A stretch of DNA of 64,000 nucleotides from Antilocapra americana (lineage: Eukaryota; Chordata; Mammalia; Artiodactyla; Antilocapridae), in contig ML660774.1 of the NCBI GenBank assembly GCA_007570785.1, positions 579,309-643,308 of the forward strand, given 5' to 3'. Shown piece by piece: positions 1 to 10,895 of this stretch (position 1 is the first letter of the stretch; each line of letters starts with the position of its first letter). Below the pieces are notes generated by a model. That model saw nothing but the letters and a program-made list of their open reading frames with translations. It did not search any database and was not told where the DNA came from. The position numbers and the translations under genes were made by a program.

Positions 1-460
1 ATCTTGTATTTCTTTGAGTAGTTTCCATTTTAAACTGTGGACAATCCTCATAAATCCACACTCCTTTTCTTGACTGTGAATAGAGAAAATAATTTGAGGC
101 AGTTGATCATTGGTCCCTTGCTGCTTATCAAAACTTAGTGACAACAATTTAAAGATAGAACCTCAGAAAGACTTCCCCGGCACACCGGAGATTCGGCTGC
201 CTTGTAGTTTAAAAGCAACTATATCAGGGTCTACAAATTTATAGAAAAGCTCCAGTTCTCTCTACAACTTAACTCTTGCTTCAGCTGCCCTTCAGCACTA
301 AGACCTCTGCAGCCGCTGACATCTGTCATAGTTTTGTCTGTGTATTACCTGGCAAGGATATTTCTAGTCAAGAAGCAACAACTGCAGCCCTGAGCTGCCT
401 GTGCCTGCCTGCCAAGGGCTTTCACTGTCTTAAAGATCTTTGTCAAGGCCCTTCTAGACT
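1..460. other. No gene or repeat recognised
   Basis: This stretch is AT-rich single-copy-looking DNA. I see no long open frame, no repeat family I can name and no CpG clustering. A short frame opening near 276 runs into the neighbouring SINE and is not credible as a gene. Confidence 0.5.
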
Positions 461-661
461 TGTTAGTTGCTCAGTCATGTCCAACTCGCTTTGTGATTTC
501 ATGGATCTCATAGCCTGCCAGGGTCCTCTGTCCATGGTGTACCCCAGGCAAGAATACTGGAGAGGGTAGCCATTCCCATCTCCAGGGAATCCTCCTGATC
601 CAGTGGTGGAACCCAGGATCTCCTGCATTGCAGGCAGAATCTTTACTGTCTGAGCCACCTG
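461..661 (-). repeat. Bov-tA SINE (minus strand)
   Basis: The plus strand reads the reverse complement of the ruminant Bov-tA SINE. The BovB-derived part comes first (ttgctcagtcatgtcc, then the gcaagaatactggag block). The tRNA-derived head with its internal promoter region follows and ends in ctgagccacc at about 650-660. It is well preserved apart from point changes. This SINE class is specific to ruminants and moves with BovB/L1 machinery. Confidence 0.9.
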
Positions 662-1319
662 ATTTACTTCCATGAAAAGTTGCTGTCCTGTAGAGAAATA
701 TGCCATAATTTGCATCCATAGATCCAGATTAAAATATCATGTGCTTTTTAGTCTTAAAAGTGCTGGCCCATGCCACAGTGACTGAAAAGTGGTTCAACAT
801 AAGCCATTACAGACAAAGTCTTTGCTGTAAAATCATGGTGAAGACTACAGACCATATGTTTAAGCCCCAGTTAGAAGTCTCATGCATTTATTTTCTTTCT
901 CTACTCAGCTTTGTTCTTTCACCTTGTTTCACAGTGTTTTCAGCCAGTACACCAAATGATGGTATCTTTCACGTTACCCTTCAAAACTCCAGCACCACCA
1001 CCCCTACGTCTGCACACTAGAAATAAAGGAGATCTGCCTGGAAAAAGCACCTGTGACTGTGCTCTTCCTGCCCAGAGGCTGGTTCCCAAAGAGATCAGTG
1101 GAAAGGAGCTCAGCATGTCTAGTTTATCTTCCGAATTACCAGCTGGATAAATTGTTCACTTATGCTGTGTTTGAGTCAGAAAAGGGGCAAAAACCAGCTA
1201 GGAGCAGGTTACACTGATTGAGTGTCCTCCAGAGGAAGAGGATGTCAGGACTGAGAGGGGAAACTCTGCTTTAATGAAATGATTGAAAGTCTCTCAGACA
1301 TAACACAGACTCAAGGAGA
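662..1319. other. No gene or repeat recognised
   Basis: Mixed-composition sequence between a SINE and a BovB fragment. Open frames of 80-93 codons are present but show no recognisable domain. Confidence 0.45.
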
Positions 1320-1694
1320 GATGCTTTTGGACAGTGGAGCTGGAGAAGACTCTTGAGAGTCCCTTGGACTGCAAGGAGATCCAACCAGTCCATCCTAAAG
1401 GAGATCAGTCCTGGGTGTTCATTGGAAGGACTGATGTTGAAGCTGAAAGTCCAATACTTTGGACACCTGATGTGAAGAACTGACTCATTGGAAAAGACCC
1501 TGATGCTGGGAAAGATTGAAGGTGGGAGGAGAAGGGGAAAACAGAGGATGAAATGGTTGGATGGCATCACCGACTCAATGGACATGAGTTTGAGCAAGCT
1601 TTGGAAGTTGGTGATGGACAGGGAGGCCTGGCATGCTGCAGTCCTTGGGGCTGCAAAGAGTCGGACACGATTGAGCAACTGAACTGAACTGAAC
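1320..1694 (+). repeat. BovB LINE 3' end, 5'-truncated
   Basis: BovB is an RTE-class LINE. This copy starts at the codons just after the reverse-transcriptase core (gatgcttttg..cagtgg) and runs to the diagnostic 3' tail of repeated actga units at 1679-1694. The C-terminal ORF2 frame is partly open at 1488-1682 and contains the typical [10 protein letters not shown] and [11 protein letters not shown] segments. It is 5'-truncated at about 1320, as most BovB copies are, and non-functional. Confidence 0.93.
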
Positions 1695-2416
1695 TTTCCC
1701 TTGGAGCATGTTTAGCTTTCTTGTAAAACGTAGCTGTTTCTTTGTGACACTATCATCCCTCCACTGTGGAATTTGAGGAAGTGGTGACCACATTCACTAG
1801 GAAAGAATCAATTGTGCCCGAGGAAGCCACTCTCTTCCTCAGGGGCCCTTCATACTGTGTATCATAGTGATCTGGTGCTAGATCCATTTCCCTCTTGAAC
1901 CATCTTGCTTAAAACATCAGCAATGATCCCCCAAATGCCAAATCCAACAAACATCCCTCAGTCCTCTTCCCATGTGATCTCTTTGATATTTGAGACTATA
2001 CTTTTGGAAATGGTGTATTTATTTTTCAGTATCTCTTGTCCAAAACCTTCTTCTGCCTTGACTTTCTTAACGCTGAATTCTCTGGAGTCTTTGACCACTT
2101 CTCTGAAGGTTCCTTGCCATCCTCCTTCTCAGAGTCCTTGTCTTTGAGCCTGAATTCCTTAAAGGCAGGAATGCCCCAGGTATCTGCCTCCAGCTCTGGT
2201 GTCTTCTAACAATGTGCTCTGCTGAGGCAACGCGCTTTCTGGTGTGGGGTCTCCAACAACCTCCATGATAGTGACTTGGAGCACGTTAACCCTAAGTCAA
2301 ACTTCCATGTAGCCTCAACATTTAAGGTTAAGGTGTTCAACACTCTATATGTATATATTTACATAATGTTTCCCCTGAAACCTGCTTTCCCTCATATATT
2401 CCTTACCTAGTACGTG
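1695..2416. other. No gene or repeat recognised
   Basis: No repeat family or gene is recognised. The 80-codon frame at 1905-2147 has no identifiable domain. The sequence becomes AT-rich around 2340-2400. Confidence 0.45.
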
Positions 2417-2617
2417 GATGCTAAGTCACTTCAGTCGTGTCTGACTCTGTGTGACACCATGGGCTGCAGCCTGCCAGGCTCCTCTGTCCATGAGATTCTC
2501 CAGGCTGCCATGCCCTCCTCCAGGGGATCTTCCTGACCCAGGGAGTGTACCTGTGTCTCTTAAGTCTACCTGCATTGGCAGGCAGGTTCTTTACCACTAG
2601 CACCACCTGGGAAGCCC
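2417..2617 (-). repeat. Bov-tA SINE (minus strand)
   Basis: Reverse complement of Bov-tA: BovB-derived segment from gatgctaagtcacttcag to the gaccca block, then the tRNA-derived head ending cacctgggaagccc at 2617. Full length with scattered substitutions. Confidence 0.9.
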
Positions 2618-2759
2618 ATTCCTTCTTCAGTCAATGGAATTCACATTTTTCAAGTCATGCAGATCATAAACAAGATGGTCATCTTTCATTTCCACATTTT
2701 CCTCGTTTGTCTTGCTCATCTAGGCAGGCTGGAGGGTATTTATCATAGGCATTTGTCAT

Positions 2760-2945
2760 GCTGGGTTCAGTCCCAGCTCTCCCGTTTCGCAGCTCTGTGA
2801 TCTTGAGCAAGCTACTTCATTTCTCGAATCCTCATTTCCTGAATCTGTAAAGCACATATGAGGAACAGAACATGCCTCACGGGACTGTTGTAAAGATTTA
2901 ATGAGACAAAAGTGTGTGGTGCCCTTAATGCAGTGATGGATGCAG
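2760..2945 (+). repeat. MIR SINE
   Basis: An old mammal-wide tRNA-derived SINE. The conserved core is visible: a tgtgatcttgagcaagctacttc-like block, then a ctcatttcctgaatctgtaaa block, then a gttgtaaagatttaatgaga block. Order and spacing match MIR in plus orientation. Confidence 0.8.
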
Positions 2946-3109
2946 AGAAGTCAGGCCGTGTGTATTTTTCACTGCTGGTGACACGTGGGTTCTGACTCTG
3001 GACTACCTTTTGATTTCATTCCCTTTTTGTACTTCTGCTGTCACTGCCTTTGTTTATTTCCTTTTCTTTTCTCATGGGGATTATTGCATCTCACTAGCCT
3101 CCCTGTTTA

Positions 3110-3655
3110 TAGCTTCTCACCCTTTAAATCCATCATTCATACTGTCACAAACTTTCTCCTACTAAAGCCCAGACCTATTCATGCCACACTCTGCCGCTTT
3201 AATGCTCCAGTGGCTCCCTGTGGTCTGCAGGAAAACATTCAGGCCCTAGTATGGCATCTAGGCTCTCAGTAATCTGCTTACAACTTGCTTTCCTCATCAC
3301 ACACTTTGGGCTGCAGCCACACTGGACTCCAAGTTTCCTGAGTGCATTTTCATAAGCCCATGACTTTTTTACCAAAAAAAAAAAAAAAAAAAATCCTGCA
3401 GCCCCCAGCCTGAAATTCTCTGTCCTATTCACCCTTCAGATATGAGCTCACATTCCTTTCGTTTCTGCCCTGTTAGCAGATTTCCCTCTTATGGTCCTGC
3501 CCATTTTTAACCTCATCACCGTGATCTGTGTGTTCATTTCTGCCACAGCCTTGTAGGCTCCTCCAGAGCAGGGACCCCATCCAGTTCTTTGGACAGAGTC
3601 CCAACAGCGAGCTCAATGTGGCAGATGATTAGGAAACACTAATGTGAGTGAATTT
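3110..3655 (+). repeat. L2 LINE 3' end
   Basis: The order of blocks matches the L2 3' region: ccagtggctccctgtgg, then ggcatctaggctctcag, then a ctgcagccacactggactcc block. It ends in the ctccagagcagggacccc terminal region followed by a degenerate tail with gtgagtgaat. An A20 tract at 3374-3393 interrupts it. L2 has long been inactive. Confidence 0.75.
3374..3393 (+). repeat. Poly(A) tract (A20)
   Basis: An uninterrupted run of 20 A residues inside the L2 copy. It could be a small retro-insertion tail or a slippage expansion. The flanks show no clear duplicated target site. Confidence 0.9.
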
Positions 3656-3936
3656 TTAACTCTAGTAAACATTCTTAGTTAGGATATCGTAACTGTGAAT
3701 TCTGCTCCTTTGCTAGATTGGTTTGCTTGTGTTTTGATCACTGGTTGCCTCTTTGTTCTTTCGATGGTCCTAAGGAAGGACACACGTGGCCCGTTACTGG
3801 CCCTATGCCATGCTAGCCTGACCACGAAGAGCAGAGGGGAGGGAAGTGGGAGGCGGAATGTTCACAGTGGCATAAGTAAGGTGTTAAAAATTATACCTGA
3901 GATATAACTGTTAGTTATAATAAATAAACTGATTAA
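3656..3936. other. No gene or repeat recognised
   Basis: Short spacer between an L2 and an L1 with no recognised content. Confidence 0.4.
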
Positions 3937-3948
3937 GAGAAGATTTTT

Positions 3949-4593
3949 TTTTATTAGTTTTGCTATACAATGACATGATATCGCCATGGGTTTACATATG
4001 CTCCCCCTCCAGAACCCCCCTCCCTCCTCCCTCCCCCCGGGAAATCTCGATGCACCAGCCCCTAGCATTAATCCTGGGCTGGCGATTGATTACACTTATG
4101 ATAATTAACATGTTTCAATGCCATTCTCCCATATCATCCCACCCTTGCCCTTATCCAGAGTCCACGAGTCTGTTCTATACATCTGAGTTCCTTTTGCTGT
4201 CTCGCATGCTGGGTTCTCATTACCGTCTTTCTAAATTCCATATATATGCGTTAGTATACTGTATTGTTGTTTTTCCTTCTGGCTTACTTCACTCTGGATA
4301 ATGGACTCCAGTTCCGTCCACCTGAGTAGAACTGATTCAAATGAATTTTTTTTTTAATGCTGAGTAATATTCCATTGTGTATATGTACCACAGCTTTCTT
4401 ATCCATTTGTCAGTTGATGGGCATCTAGGTTGCTTCCATGTCCTGGCTATTGTAAACAATGTGGCGATGAACATTGGGGTACACGTGGCTCTTTCAATTC
4501 TGGTTTCCTCGATGTATATGCCCAGCAGTGGGATTGCTGGGTCATATGGCAGGTCTATTTGCAGTTTTTTAAGGAATCTCCACACTGTTTTCT
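3949..4593 (-). mobile_element. L1 LINE 3' end, 5'-truncated, with 12-bp TSD
   Basis: Minus-strand ruminant L1. Translation of 4337-4585 gives the ORF2 C-terminal hallmarks YDPAIPLLGIY, TIARTWKQPRCPS and WYIYTMEYYSA. The C-rich 3' UTR and the poly(T) complement of the tail lie to the left. A perfect 12-bp duplication (gagaagattttt) flanks it at 3937-3948 and 4594-4605. On the insertion strand this is an A-rich site consistent with L1 endonuclease cutting. Only the last ~645 bp were inserted, so it cannot move. Confidence 0.92.
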
Positions 4594-4605
4594 GAGAAGA
4601 TTTTT

Positions 4606-5158
4606 AATTAAAATAGTGAGAATAGTAGCGACAAGAATCCAGATAACTATGCAGTCTCTCACACCCTGAGAATCATCAGTTCTAACTTTACCTAGAAACA
4701 TGTGCAAGTTGAAAGAAACGCTGCTTTATTTTGTACCACATAATCGACAGATACCTTTCCAGTGTTCATGCATTTTTATTTCACACTTCCATTTATTTCT
4801 TGGTTTTTTGAAGTTCCAGGCCGAATATGAGCCCTGTGGAGTTAATCAACGAAAGCATTCTTTTCTATCTCTACTGAAACCTTGACTATAGGCTGCTTCA
4901 TGGTGAACACACCTCAGCTTCTTAAACAGGGTGCCAATATGCCCTGAATCACTTTTAGAGAAAATTAAGGAAGGCACCTACCTCACTGTAGTGGAACCAT
5001 TCTAAGTCCTCAAATGCCTGCTAATACAGTCTTTTTATTTTCAAAATAAATGAAACCATTCACTTGGCTGAAACACAATTTATTTAAGCTTCTGCTTTTA
5101 AACATTTATTACCTCACATAATTCCTCCTGTGATTCTACTATCTTAATTGTAAGACCA
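4606..5158. other. No gene or repeat recognised
   Basis: AT-rich sequence with no recognisable family. Sporadic AATAAA-like hexamers occur, as expected by chance. Confidence 0.4.
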
Positions 5159-5273
5159 GACTTCCCCGGTGTCCCAGATGGTGAAGCATCTGCCTACAAT
5201 GCCAGAGACCCGGGTTCAATCCCTGGGTTGGGAAGATCTTCTGGAGAAGGAGATGGCAACCCACTCCAGTACT
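5159..5273 (+). repeat. Truncated Bov-tA SINE
   Basis: The tRNA-derived head (acttccccggtgtcccag, then cgggttcaatccctggg) continues into the first part of the BovB-derived segment and stops at ccactccagta. About the 3' half is missing. Confidence 0.85.
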
Positions 5274-6061
5274 ACCTTCAAACATAGATGCTAGCAAATA
5301 TAAGATTTTTGTCTGTCTTTTAAGTAAAATAGTGATTTCTTCCTGAATATAAAATCCATATTTGCTATAGAAAATAAGAAAATACAAAAAAGAAGAAAAA
5401 ATTTGTTTTACTGTCCAAATATAGCTACTCTTTGTGTTGTAACATTTTAGATATTTTCTTATATGTTTTGCATTTTATATAGGTGTGATCTGCTAGATAT
5501 AGTCTTGTAGAGTTATGTCCTTATTCTGTCATTTAACATTTAACACATTTCCCACATTAATAAAACTATTTGTATATAAAATTTAATGGCAATATGAATA
5601 TATCATCATTTATTAACCATTATCTTATTAAGTATTTTAGTGTGTTTTATGGTTTTAGTCTTTATAAATAATGATGCTCTGAGCAGTTTATGTCATAAAG
5701 TTTTTCTTCATGGTTAGGATAGACAGAAACCCAGCTGTCTTTGAAACCTATAGTTCTTCCCATTTCATAGAAACAGAAACCCAGTTCTTATGGGCAATAC
5801 ATTACATTATTTTATGGAAATCAGTGTCAGCCATGCCATTAGATGTGTAGACGTGGTCTTCAGAACACTGCTTCATTTCCTGGAAGCTGTGATTGGTTCA
5901 GAGAAAGGCGTATGATGCAGGCCAGGATAATCAGAGACTCTTAAAGGACTTCTTGGGTTGGGCTTTTACTCAGGCTACTAACCTGGTAGGCAGCTTTTCT
6001 TATTGTTAGGAGGAAATCTGCCTGGATGAGGGGGGAAAAAGAACTTTGAATCATATAATTC
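5274..6061. other. No gene or repeat recognised
   Basis: AT-rich (about 70 percent by eye) with no recognised gene or repeat. A short direct repeat (agaaacccag) occurs twice near 5727 and 5776. Confidence 0.4.
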
Positions 6062-7817
6062 AAACCATATATAGAACATTCAACCCAATAGCAGCAGAAT
6101 GCATATTTTTTCCTCAAGTGCACTTAGACCTTTCTTAAGAATGGAGCTTGTTAGATCAAAAAACATGTCTGAACAAATTTAAAGTTGCAACCATATCAAG
6201 TATTTTCTCTAACCACAGTGGGATTAATCTAGAAGTTAATAGAAAAGGAAAACTTGAAAAGTCACAAATATGTGGAAATTATACAACACTCTTGAACAAC
6301 CAATGGCTCAAAGAAGAATTGAAAATGAAAACTAGAATATATCTTGAGACAAATGAAAACACAACATACCAAAAGTGGGATGCAACAGAAGCAGTCCTGA
6401 AAGGAAATTTTATACCACTAAACACTTACATTATGAAAAGAAAAATTATCTCAAATAAGTGACCTAGTGATACACATCAAGGAACTAAAATATGACGAGC
6501 AAACTAAACCCAAACTTAGCTGAGGGAAGAAAATAATAAAGATTAGAGAAGAAATGAAAGAAACATAGAATAGAAAAAAGGAAAAAAAATCAATGAAACT
6601 AAAAGTTGATTTCTTAAAGAAGATGAAATTGACAAAACTTTAAGGTTGTCAAAACTTCCAAAAGATAAACAAAATTAACCAATCAAGAAAATAAACAAAG
6701 GACTTAAATTAATAAAATCAGAAAAGGAGACATAACAATTCTTACTATACAAATACAGAGGATTATGAGACTACTATGAACAACTTTATGCCAACAAATT
6801 GAATAATCTAGAAGAAATGAATAAATTCATGGAAAAAAATATAAGTTACCAAGGTTGAATGATGAAGAGGGAGAATATTTGAACAGAACTAAAAGTAGTA
6901 AGGAGACTGAACCAGTAATCAAAAACTTCCCAACAAAGAAAAGTTCAGGACCAGGTGGCATCACTGGTGAATTGCACCATTTAAAGAATTAATGCCAGTT
7001 CCTCTTAAATTCTTCCCCAAAATTGTGGAGTGAGGAACACTTCCAAACATATTTTATGAGGCAAGAATTGCCATGATACCAAAGACAGAAAAAGCCATTA
7101 CAAGTAAACTATAGGCCAGTACCCCCAATAAATATAGATACAAAAAATCTTCACCAACATACTAGTGAATTGAATCAAACTCACAGCACATTAAAAGGAT
7201 CAGATACCATGACCAAGTGGGATTTATCCCTGGGATGCAAGGATGGCTCAACCTGCAAAAGTCAGTCAATGTCACATTTTCCCACAGAGGATAAAATCAC
7301 ATGATCATCTCAACAGATGCAGAACCATTTATAAAATTCAACACCTTTTGTGATTAAACAGCACTCAGCAAACTAGGAATAGAATGAAATTTCCTCAACA
7401 TAATAAAGACTATAATTTGGAAGGCCCACAGCTAACGTACATAATATTGAAAAACTGAAAACTTTTCTTATGTGGTCAGGAATGAACTAAGGATGCTCCT
7501 CCTCACAACTTCTATTCATTATACTGGAAATTCTAGCCAGAGCATTAAGAAAGACAAAAAAATGAAAGGCATTCAAATAGGGAAGGAAGAAGTAAAATTA
7601 TCAGTTTGCAGATGACATAATCTTATATACAGAAAATCCTAAAGATTCTACAAAAAGTTGTTAGAACTAATCAATGAATTCATAAGATGCAAGATATAAA
7701 ATCAACATACGAAAATCAGTTGCATTTCTATATGCTAATAGTAAACAATCTGAAAAGGAAATTAATAAAATAATCCCATTTATAGTAGCATCAAAAGAAA
7801 TAAAATACTTAGGAATA

Positions 7818-8029
7818 TTTGAGTCCTTGATGGCTCAGACAGTAAAGAGTCTGCCTGCAATGTGGGAGAGCCACATTGATTACTGGGTTGGAAAGAGCCC
7901 CTGGAGAAGGAAATGGCAACCCACTCCAGTATTCTTGCCTGGAGAATCCCATGGACAGAGGAGTCTGGCGGGCTATGGTCCATGGGATCACAAAGAGTTG
8001 GACACGACTGAGCGAATAATATTTAATAT
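7818..8029 (+). repeat. Bov-tA SINE nested in L1, 9-bp TSD
   Basis: A full Bov-tA in plus orientation sits inside the L1 relic. The duplicated target ttaggaata is at 7809-7817 and 8030-8038. Removing the SINE and one TSD copy restores continuous L1 text across the junction. The insert is therefore younger than the L1. Confidence 0.93.
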
Positions 8030-8323
8030 TTAGGAATAAACTTAATCAAGGAGGCAAAACAATTTATACACTAGAAACTATAAGATATTAAGGAAAGAAA
8101 TTAAAAAGCTACAAATAAATAGAAAGGCATTCTGTGTTCATGGTTTGGAAGACTTAATATTGTTAAAATGTCTCTACTACATAAAGCCATCTATAGATTC
8201 AGCACAGTTCTTATCAAAATTCCAATGGTACTTTTTATAGAAATAGAAAATATAATCTTAAAATTCATATGGAACCACAAAGGAACCTGAGTAGACAAAA
8301 CAATCTTGAGAAAGAACAAAGCA

Positions 8324-8377
8324 GGAGTCCTCATGGACATATTACATATATTAAGGAGTCCTGCAGGACATATTACA
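8324..8377 (+). repeat. Short direct duplication in the L1 relic
   Basis: Two 23-bp copies beginning ggagtcct and ending ggacatattaca lie at 8324-8346 and 8355-8377, with 3 mismatches. This is a local duplication near the end of the L1 relic and not part of the L1 consensus order. Confidence 0.7.
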
Positions 8378-8400
8378 AAGCTAGATCAAGAAATTGTCTC

Positions 8401-9289
8401 CCAAAGTCTTATATCAAATTGTATTTCCATAACATTTATTAAGGGAGTCCCTTTTACTGCATCCTTGTCAGAACTGAATATTCTCAATTTTAAGTTTGGT
8501 TATATTTTATTGTCAAGAAATGATTTACCTGTTTATTTCTCTTGCTTCTATCGCCTTTAAGCTTACTAATGCCTTTCTTCATATAGAATGGTTGTGTTTA
8601 AAATTTTTAAACATTGCTTCTCTGGTATATAAATAGCTCACTATTGTTCTGTTTGTCAGTGGAGGGTATGTGTTAAAGTGGAATAATGTGGGTGGCAAAG
8701 AGGCAATTAATTATGAAAAATTTTATTATTTTAAACCTGCATGTCAGTAAGTTAAAAAACCCAGAAACTCAGTCGTTAGAATTCTTCCTTGATATTTTCT
8801 TCTCTTTTCTATTAAGAGAGTAAGTAAACATTCTTGGAAACAGTGTAAATTTGAAGTCTGTGGTTGATTCCCTTAAGTTTTCAGGAAGAGCAAGACTGTA
8901 TAGAATCGATGCATTGTAGAAGCATTGTTCTAAGAAGGCTAGAAGGTACTAACAAGTCCATAAGCCCTGAGATTCTGTCCTGTCCTTCAGGGGAGAGATT
9001 TGTGATATAAAGTTTGCCATAGCAATTTCATTGATTTCCATATATTTTGATAGGGACTATCAAACTTATCACATGTCTTGGTCAACAGTACATTTCAAGT
9101 ATCCAGTGTAGTGCTTTATACAGAATCAGTGCTCAATTAAAATTAGTTAAATACCAACAAATGGATTTTGAAAAAAAGGATATCAATGGTATTAGGATGG
9201 CGAGAGATTCTCCTTAACCCATATCACTTTTCAGTAATTAGGAAACTTACTTAGAAACTTTTGCCAAGACATTAGCAAGTACTTTTCTA
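8401..9289. other. No gene or repeat recognised
   Basis: AT-rich unique-looking DNA. A piece near 9105-9145 resembles the tail of an old MIR or L2 but is too short to assign. Confidence 0.4.
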
Positions 9290-9425
9290 GGGTTCAGAAT
9301 TTTAGAGCTGTAAGGAACCTCAGACAATACCCAGTCCAACTCCTTTATTTATACAGACTAAGATACACTTTTTGAGAGCAGAGACCAGATTGGAGGCCAG
9401 CATTCCCAATTTAATCACTGTGCCT
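9290..9425 (-). repeat. Ancient MIR-class SINE remnant (tentative)
   Basis: The text ttagagctgtaaggaacctcag followed by cagtccaactcctttattt resembles the reverse complement of a MIR-related 3' end (...ctctaaggtcccttccagctctaa...). It is strongly decayed and the exact family is uncertain. Confidence 0.4.
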
Positions 9426-9748
9426 TTCCTTTGAAGGAAAACCACTTTGAATACATATAGTCATCAAATCTTGAGTTTGGTCCCTGGAAGAGAATAGATA
9501 ATTCATCTAATTATTTTCATATGTCAGGATAGGGATTAAGTTTACAAATGAGTAAATATATTTTGTTTGTAGCTTTTCCCTTTGAATTTTATTGTGAATT
9601 TTATTTTGGTATCAGTGGGCTGAAATTTCCTTTGGCTAGAATTTCATAACAAAGATTGCTGATTGCTTATCAGAAACAATGTGAGCAACAAGACAATAGA
9701 ACGGCACATTTAAAGGAAGACTGTTGGTGAAAATTTCATATGCATTAG

Positions 9749-9882
9749 TGAAAGTGAAAGTGAAAGTTGCGGACTCTGCGACGCCATGGACTGTATTCTC
9801 CAGGCCAGAATACTGGAGTGGGTAGCCTTTCCCTTCTCCAGGGGATCTTCCCAACCCAGGGGTTGAACTCAGGTATCTTTTT
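9749..9882 (-). repeat. Partial Bov-A/Bov-tA SINE (minus)
   Basis: It begins with the gaaagtgaaagtgaaag linker typical of Bov-A dimers. The catggactgtattctccagg and tactggagtgggtagcc blocks follow, and it ends in a degenerate tRNA-side segment. Some internal sequence is missing. Confidence 0.8.
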
Positions 9883-9968
9883 CTGTGGCTTCCTTCAAGA
9901 TATTTTTTCCCCTCACTTTCAACAACGTGACTATGATGTGCATAGGTAGAGTTCTCTGACATTTTTTT

Positions 9969-10204
9969 GTTGTTGTTCAGTCACTAAGTCATGTCCTACT
10001 ATTTGTGGCCCCATGGACTGCAGCATTCTAGGCGTCCCTTTCCTAAGTCCAGCTTGAACATCTGGAAGTTCATGGTTCATGCTCTGTTGAAGCCTGGCTT
10101 GCAGAATTTTGAGCATTACTTTGCTGATGTGTGCGATGAGTGCAATTGTGTAGTAGTTGGAACATTCTTTGGCATCACCCTTCTTTGGGATTGGAATGAT
10201 GACA
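9969..10204 (-). repeat. Internally deleted BovB (3' tail joined to RT core)
   Basis: On the plus strand the BovB 3'-tail complement (gttgttgttcagtcac ... gccccatggactgcagca) runs to about 10035. It then jumps directly to RT-domain complement (cagcttgaacatctggaag ... ggaacattctttggcat), which in an intact BovB lies roughly 1 kb upstream. The intervening C-terminal third is absent. Confidence 0.8.
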
Positions 10205-10424
10205 GATGTTTAAAGTTAAAGGCATAGTTTCCTAAGGGGAGATCTTTATTTTAATAAGTAATGAATCTTTGTTCTTATCAAGTACTATACAGTAACTTAC
10301 ATCATTAGGTGTTTCCAACACCTCAACCTCACCACTTTGATCCACATTCTCCTTTAATCCAAGTTCTTTTAGGAAATTGGCTCAAAATTGTACCAAGTGA
10401 AATATGGATAAAAATAAATCTCTG

Positions 10425-10622
10425 TCAGAGAGGTATGGTAAACATTAGCAGTGCTGGAGACACAGAAACTATAGGTTTGATCCCTCAGTCAGGAAGATCC
10501 CTGGAGGAGGGAATGGCAACCCACTCTAGCATTCTTGCCTGGAGAATCACATGGACAGAGGAGCCTGGCGGACTACAGTCCATATAGTCACTCAGAGCTG
10601 GACATGCCTCAGCGACTGAGTG
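10425..10622 (+). repeat. Bov-tA SINE
   Basis: Plus orientation. The head is degenerate before gcagtgctggagac. The BovB-derived segment follows intact from ggcaacccactctagc to ctcagcgactgag. Confidence 0.88.
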
Positions 10623-10689
10623 TGCACCCTCACATGACTGATTTCTGTGGAAGATCACGTTTCATCATGTGTGAATGTACTTTCCCCCG

Positions 10690-10895
10690 ACAGCTTCAGT
10701 GAGATATTACTGACATACAACACTGTGTAAGTTTCAGATATATAAGGTGATGATAAGATGCACATATGTTACTGCACTGTTACCATAGCATTAGTTAAAA
10801 CATTAATCCCCTCATATAATTACAGTCTTTTTTTTTTTTTTTTGGTGGTAAGAGTGTTTACGATCTATTTTCAGCATCTTTCATGTATATAATAC
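10690..10895 (-). repeat. L1M 3' UTR fragment (minus)
   Basis: Reverse complement of an old L1 3' end. It shows a gagatattactgacatacaaca block, a gtgtaagtttcagatatat block, an internal T-run at 10829-10844, then gatctattttcagcatctttca. These blocks occur in this order in mammalian L1M 3' UTRs. Confidence 0.7.

Larger units (their letters stand above)
6062..8400 (+). repeat. L1MA-like ORF2 relic
   Basis: About 2.3 kb in plus orientation reads through L1 ORF2 in the normal order. The endonuclease-to-RT linker comes first (cagcagaatgcatatt; acaaatatgtggaaatta). RT core nucleotide blocks follow (gggatttatccctgggatgcaagg; the cagatgacataatctta region that encodes the FADD-type catalytic motif). 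The thumb segment comes last (gttaaaatgtctctactac). Many stops, frameshifts and indels make it dead. Both the 5' and 3' ends of the element are missing. A Bov-tA splits it at 7818-8029. The family assignment (L1MA-like) is from memory of the consensus. Confidence 0.85.

Noticed and set aside
6148..6462. 104-codon ORF that could look like a gene
   Set aside because: Translation and flanking text are L1 ORF2, an open stretch in a dead L1MA-like relic.
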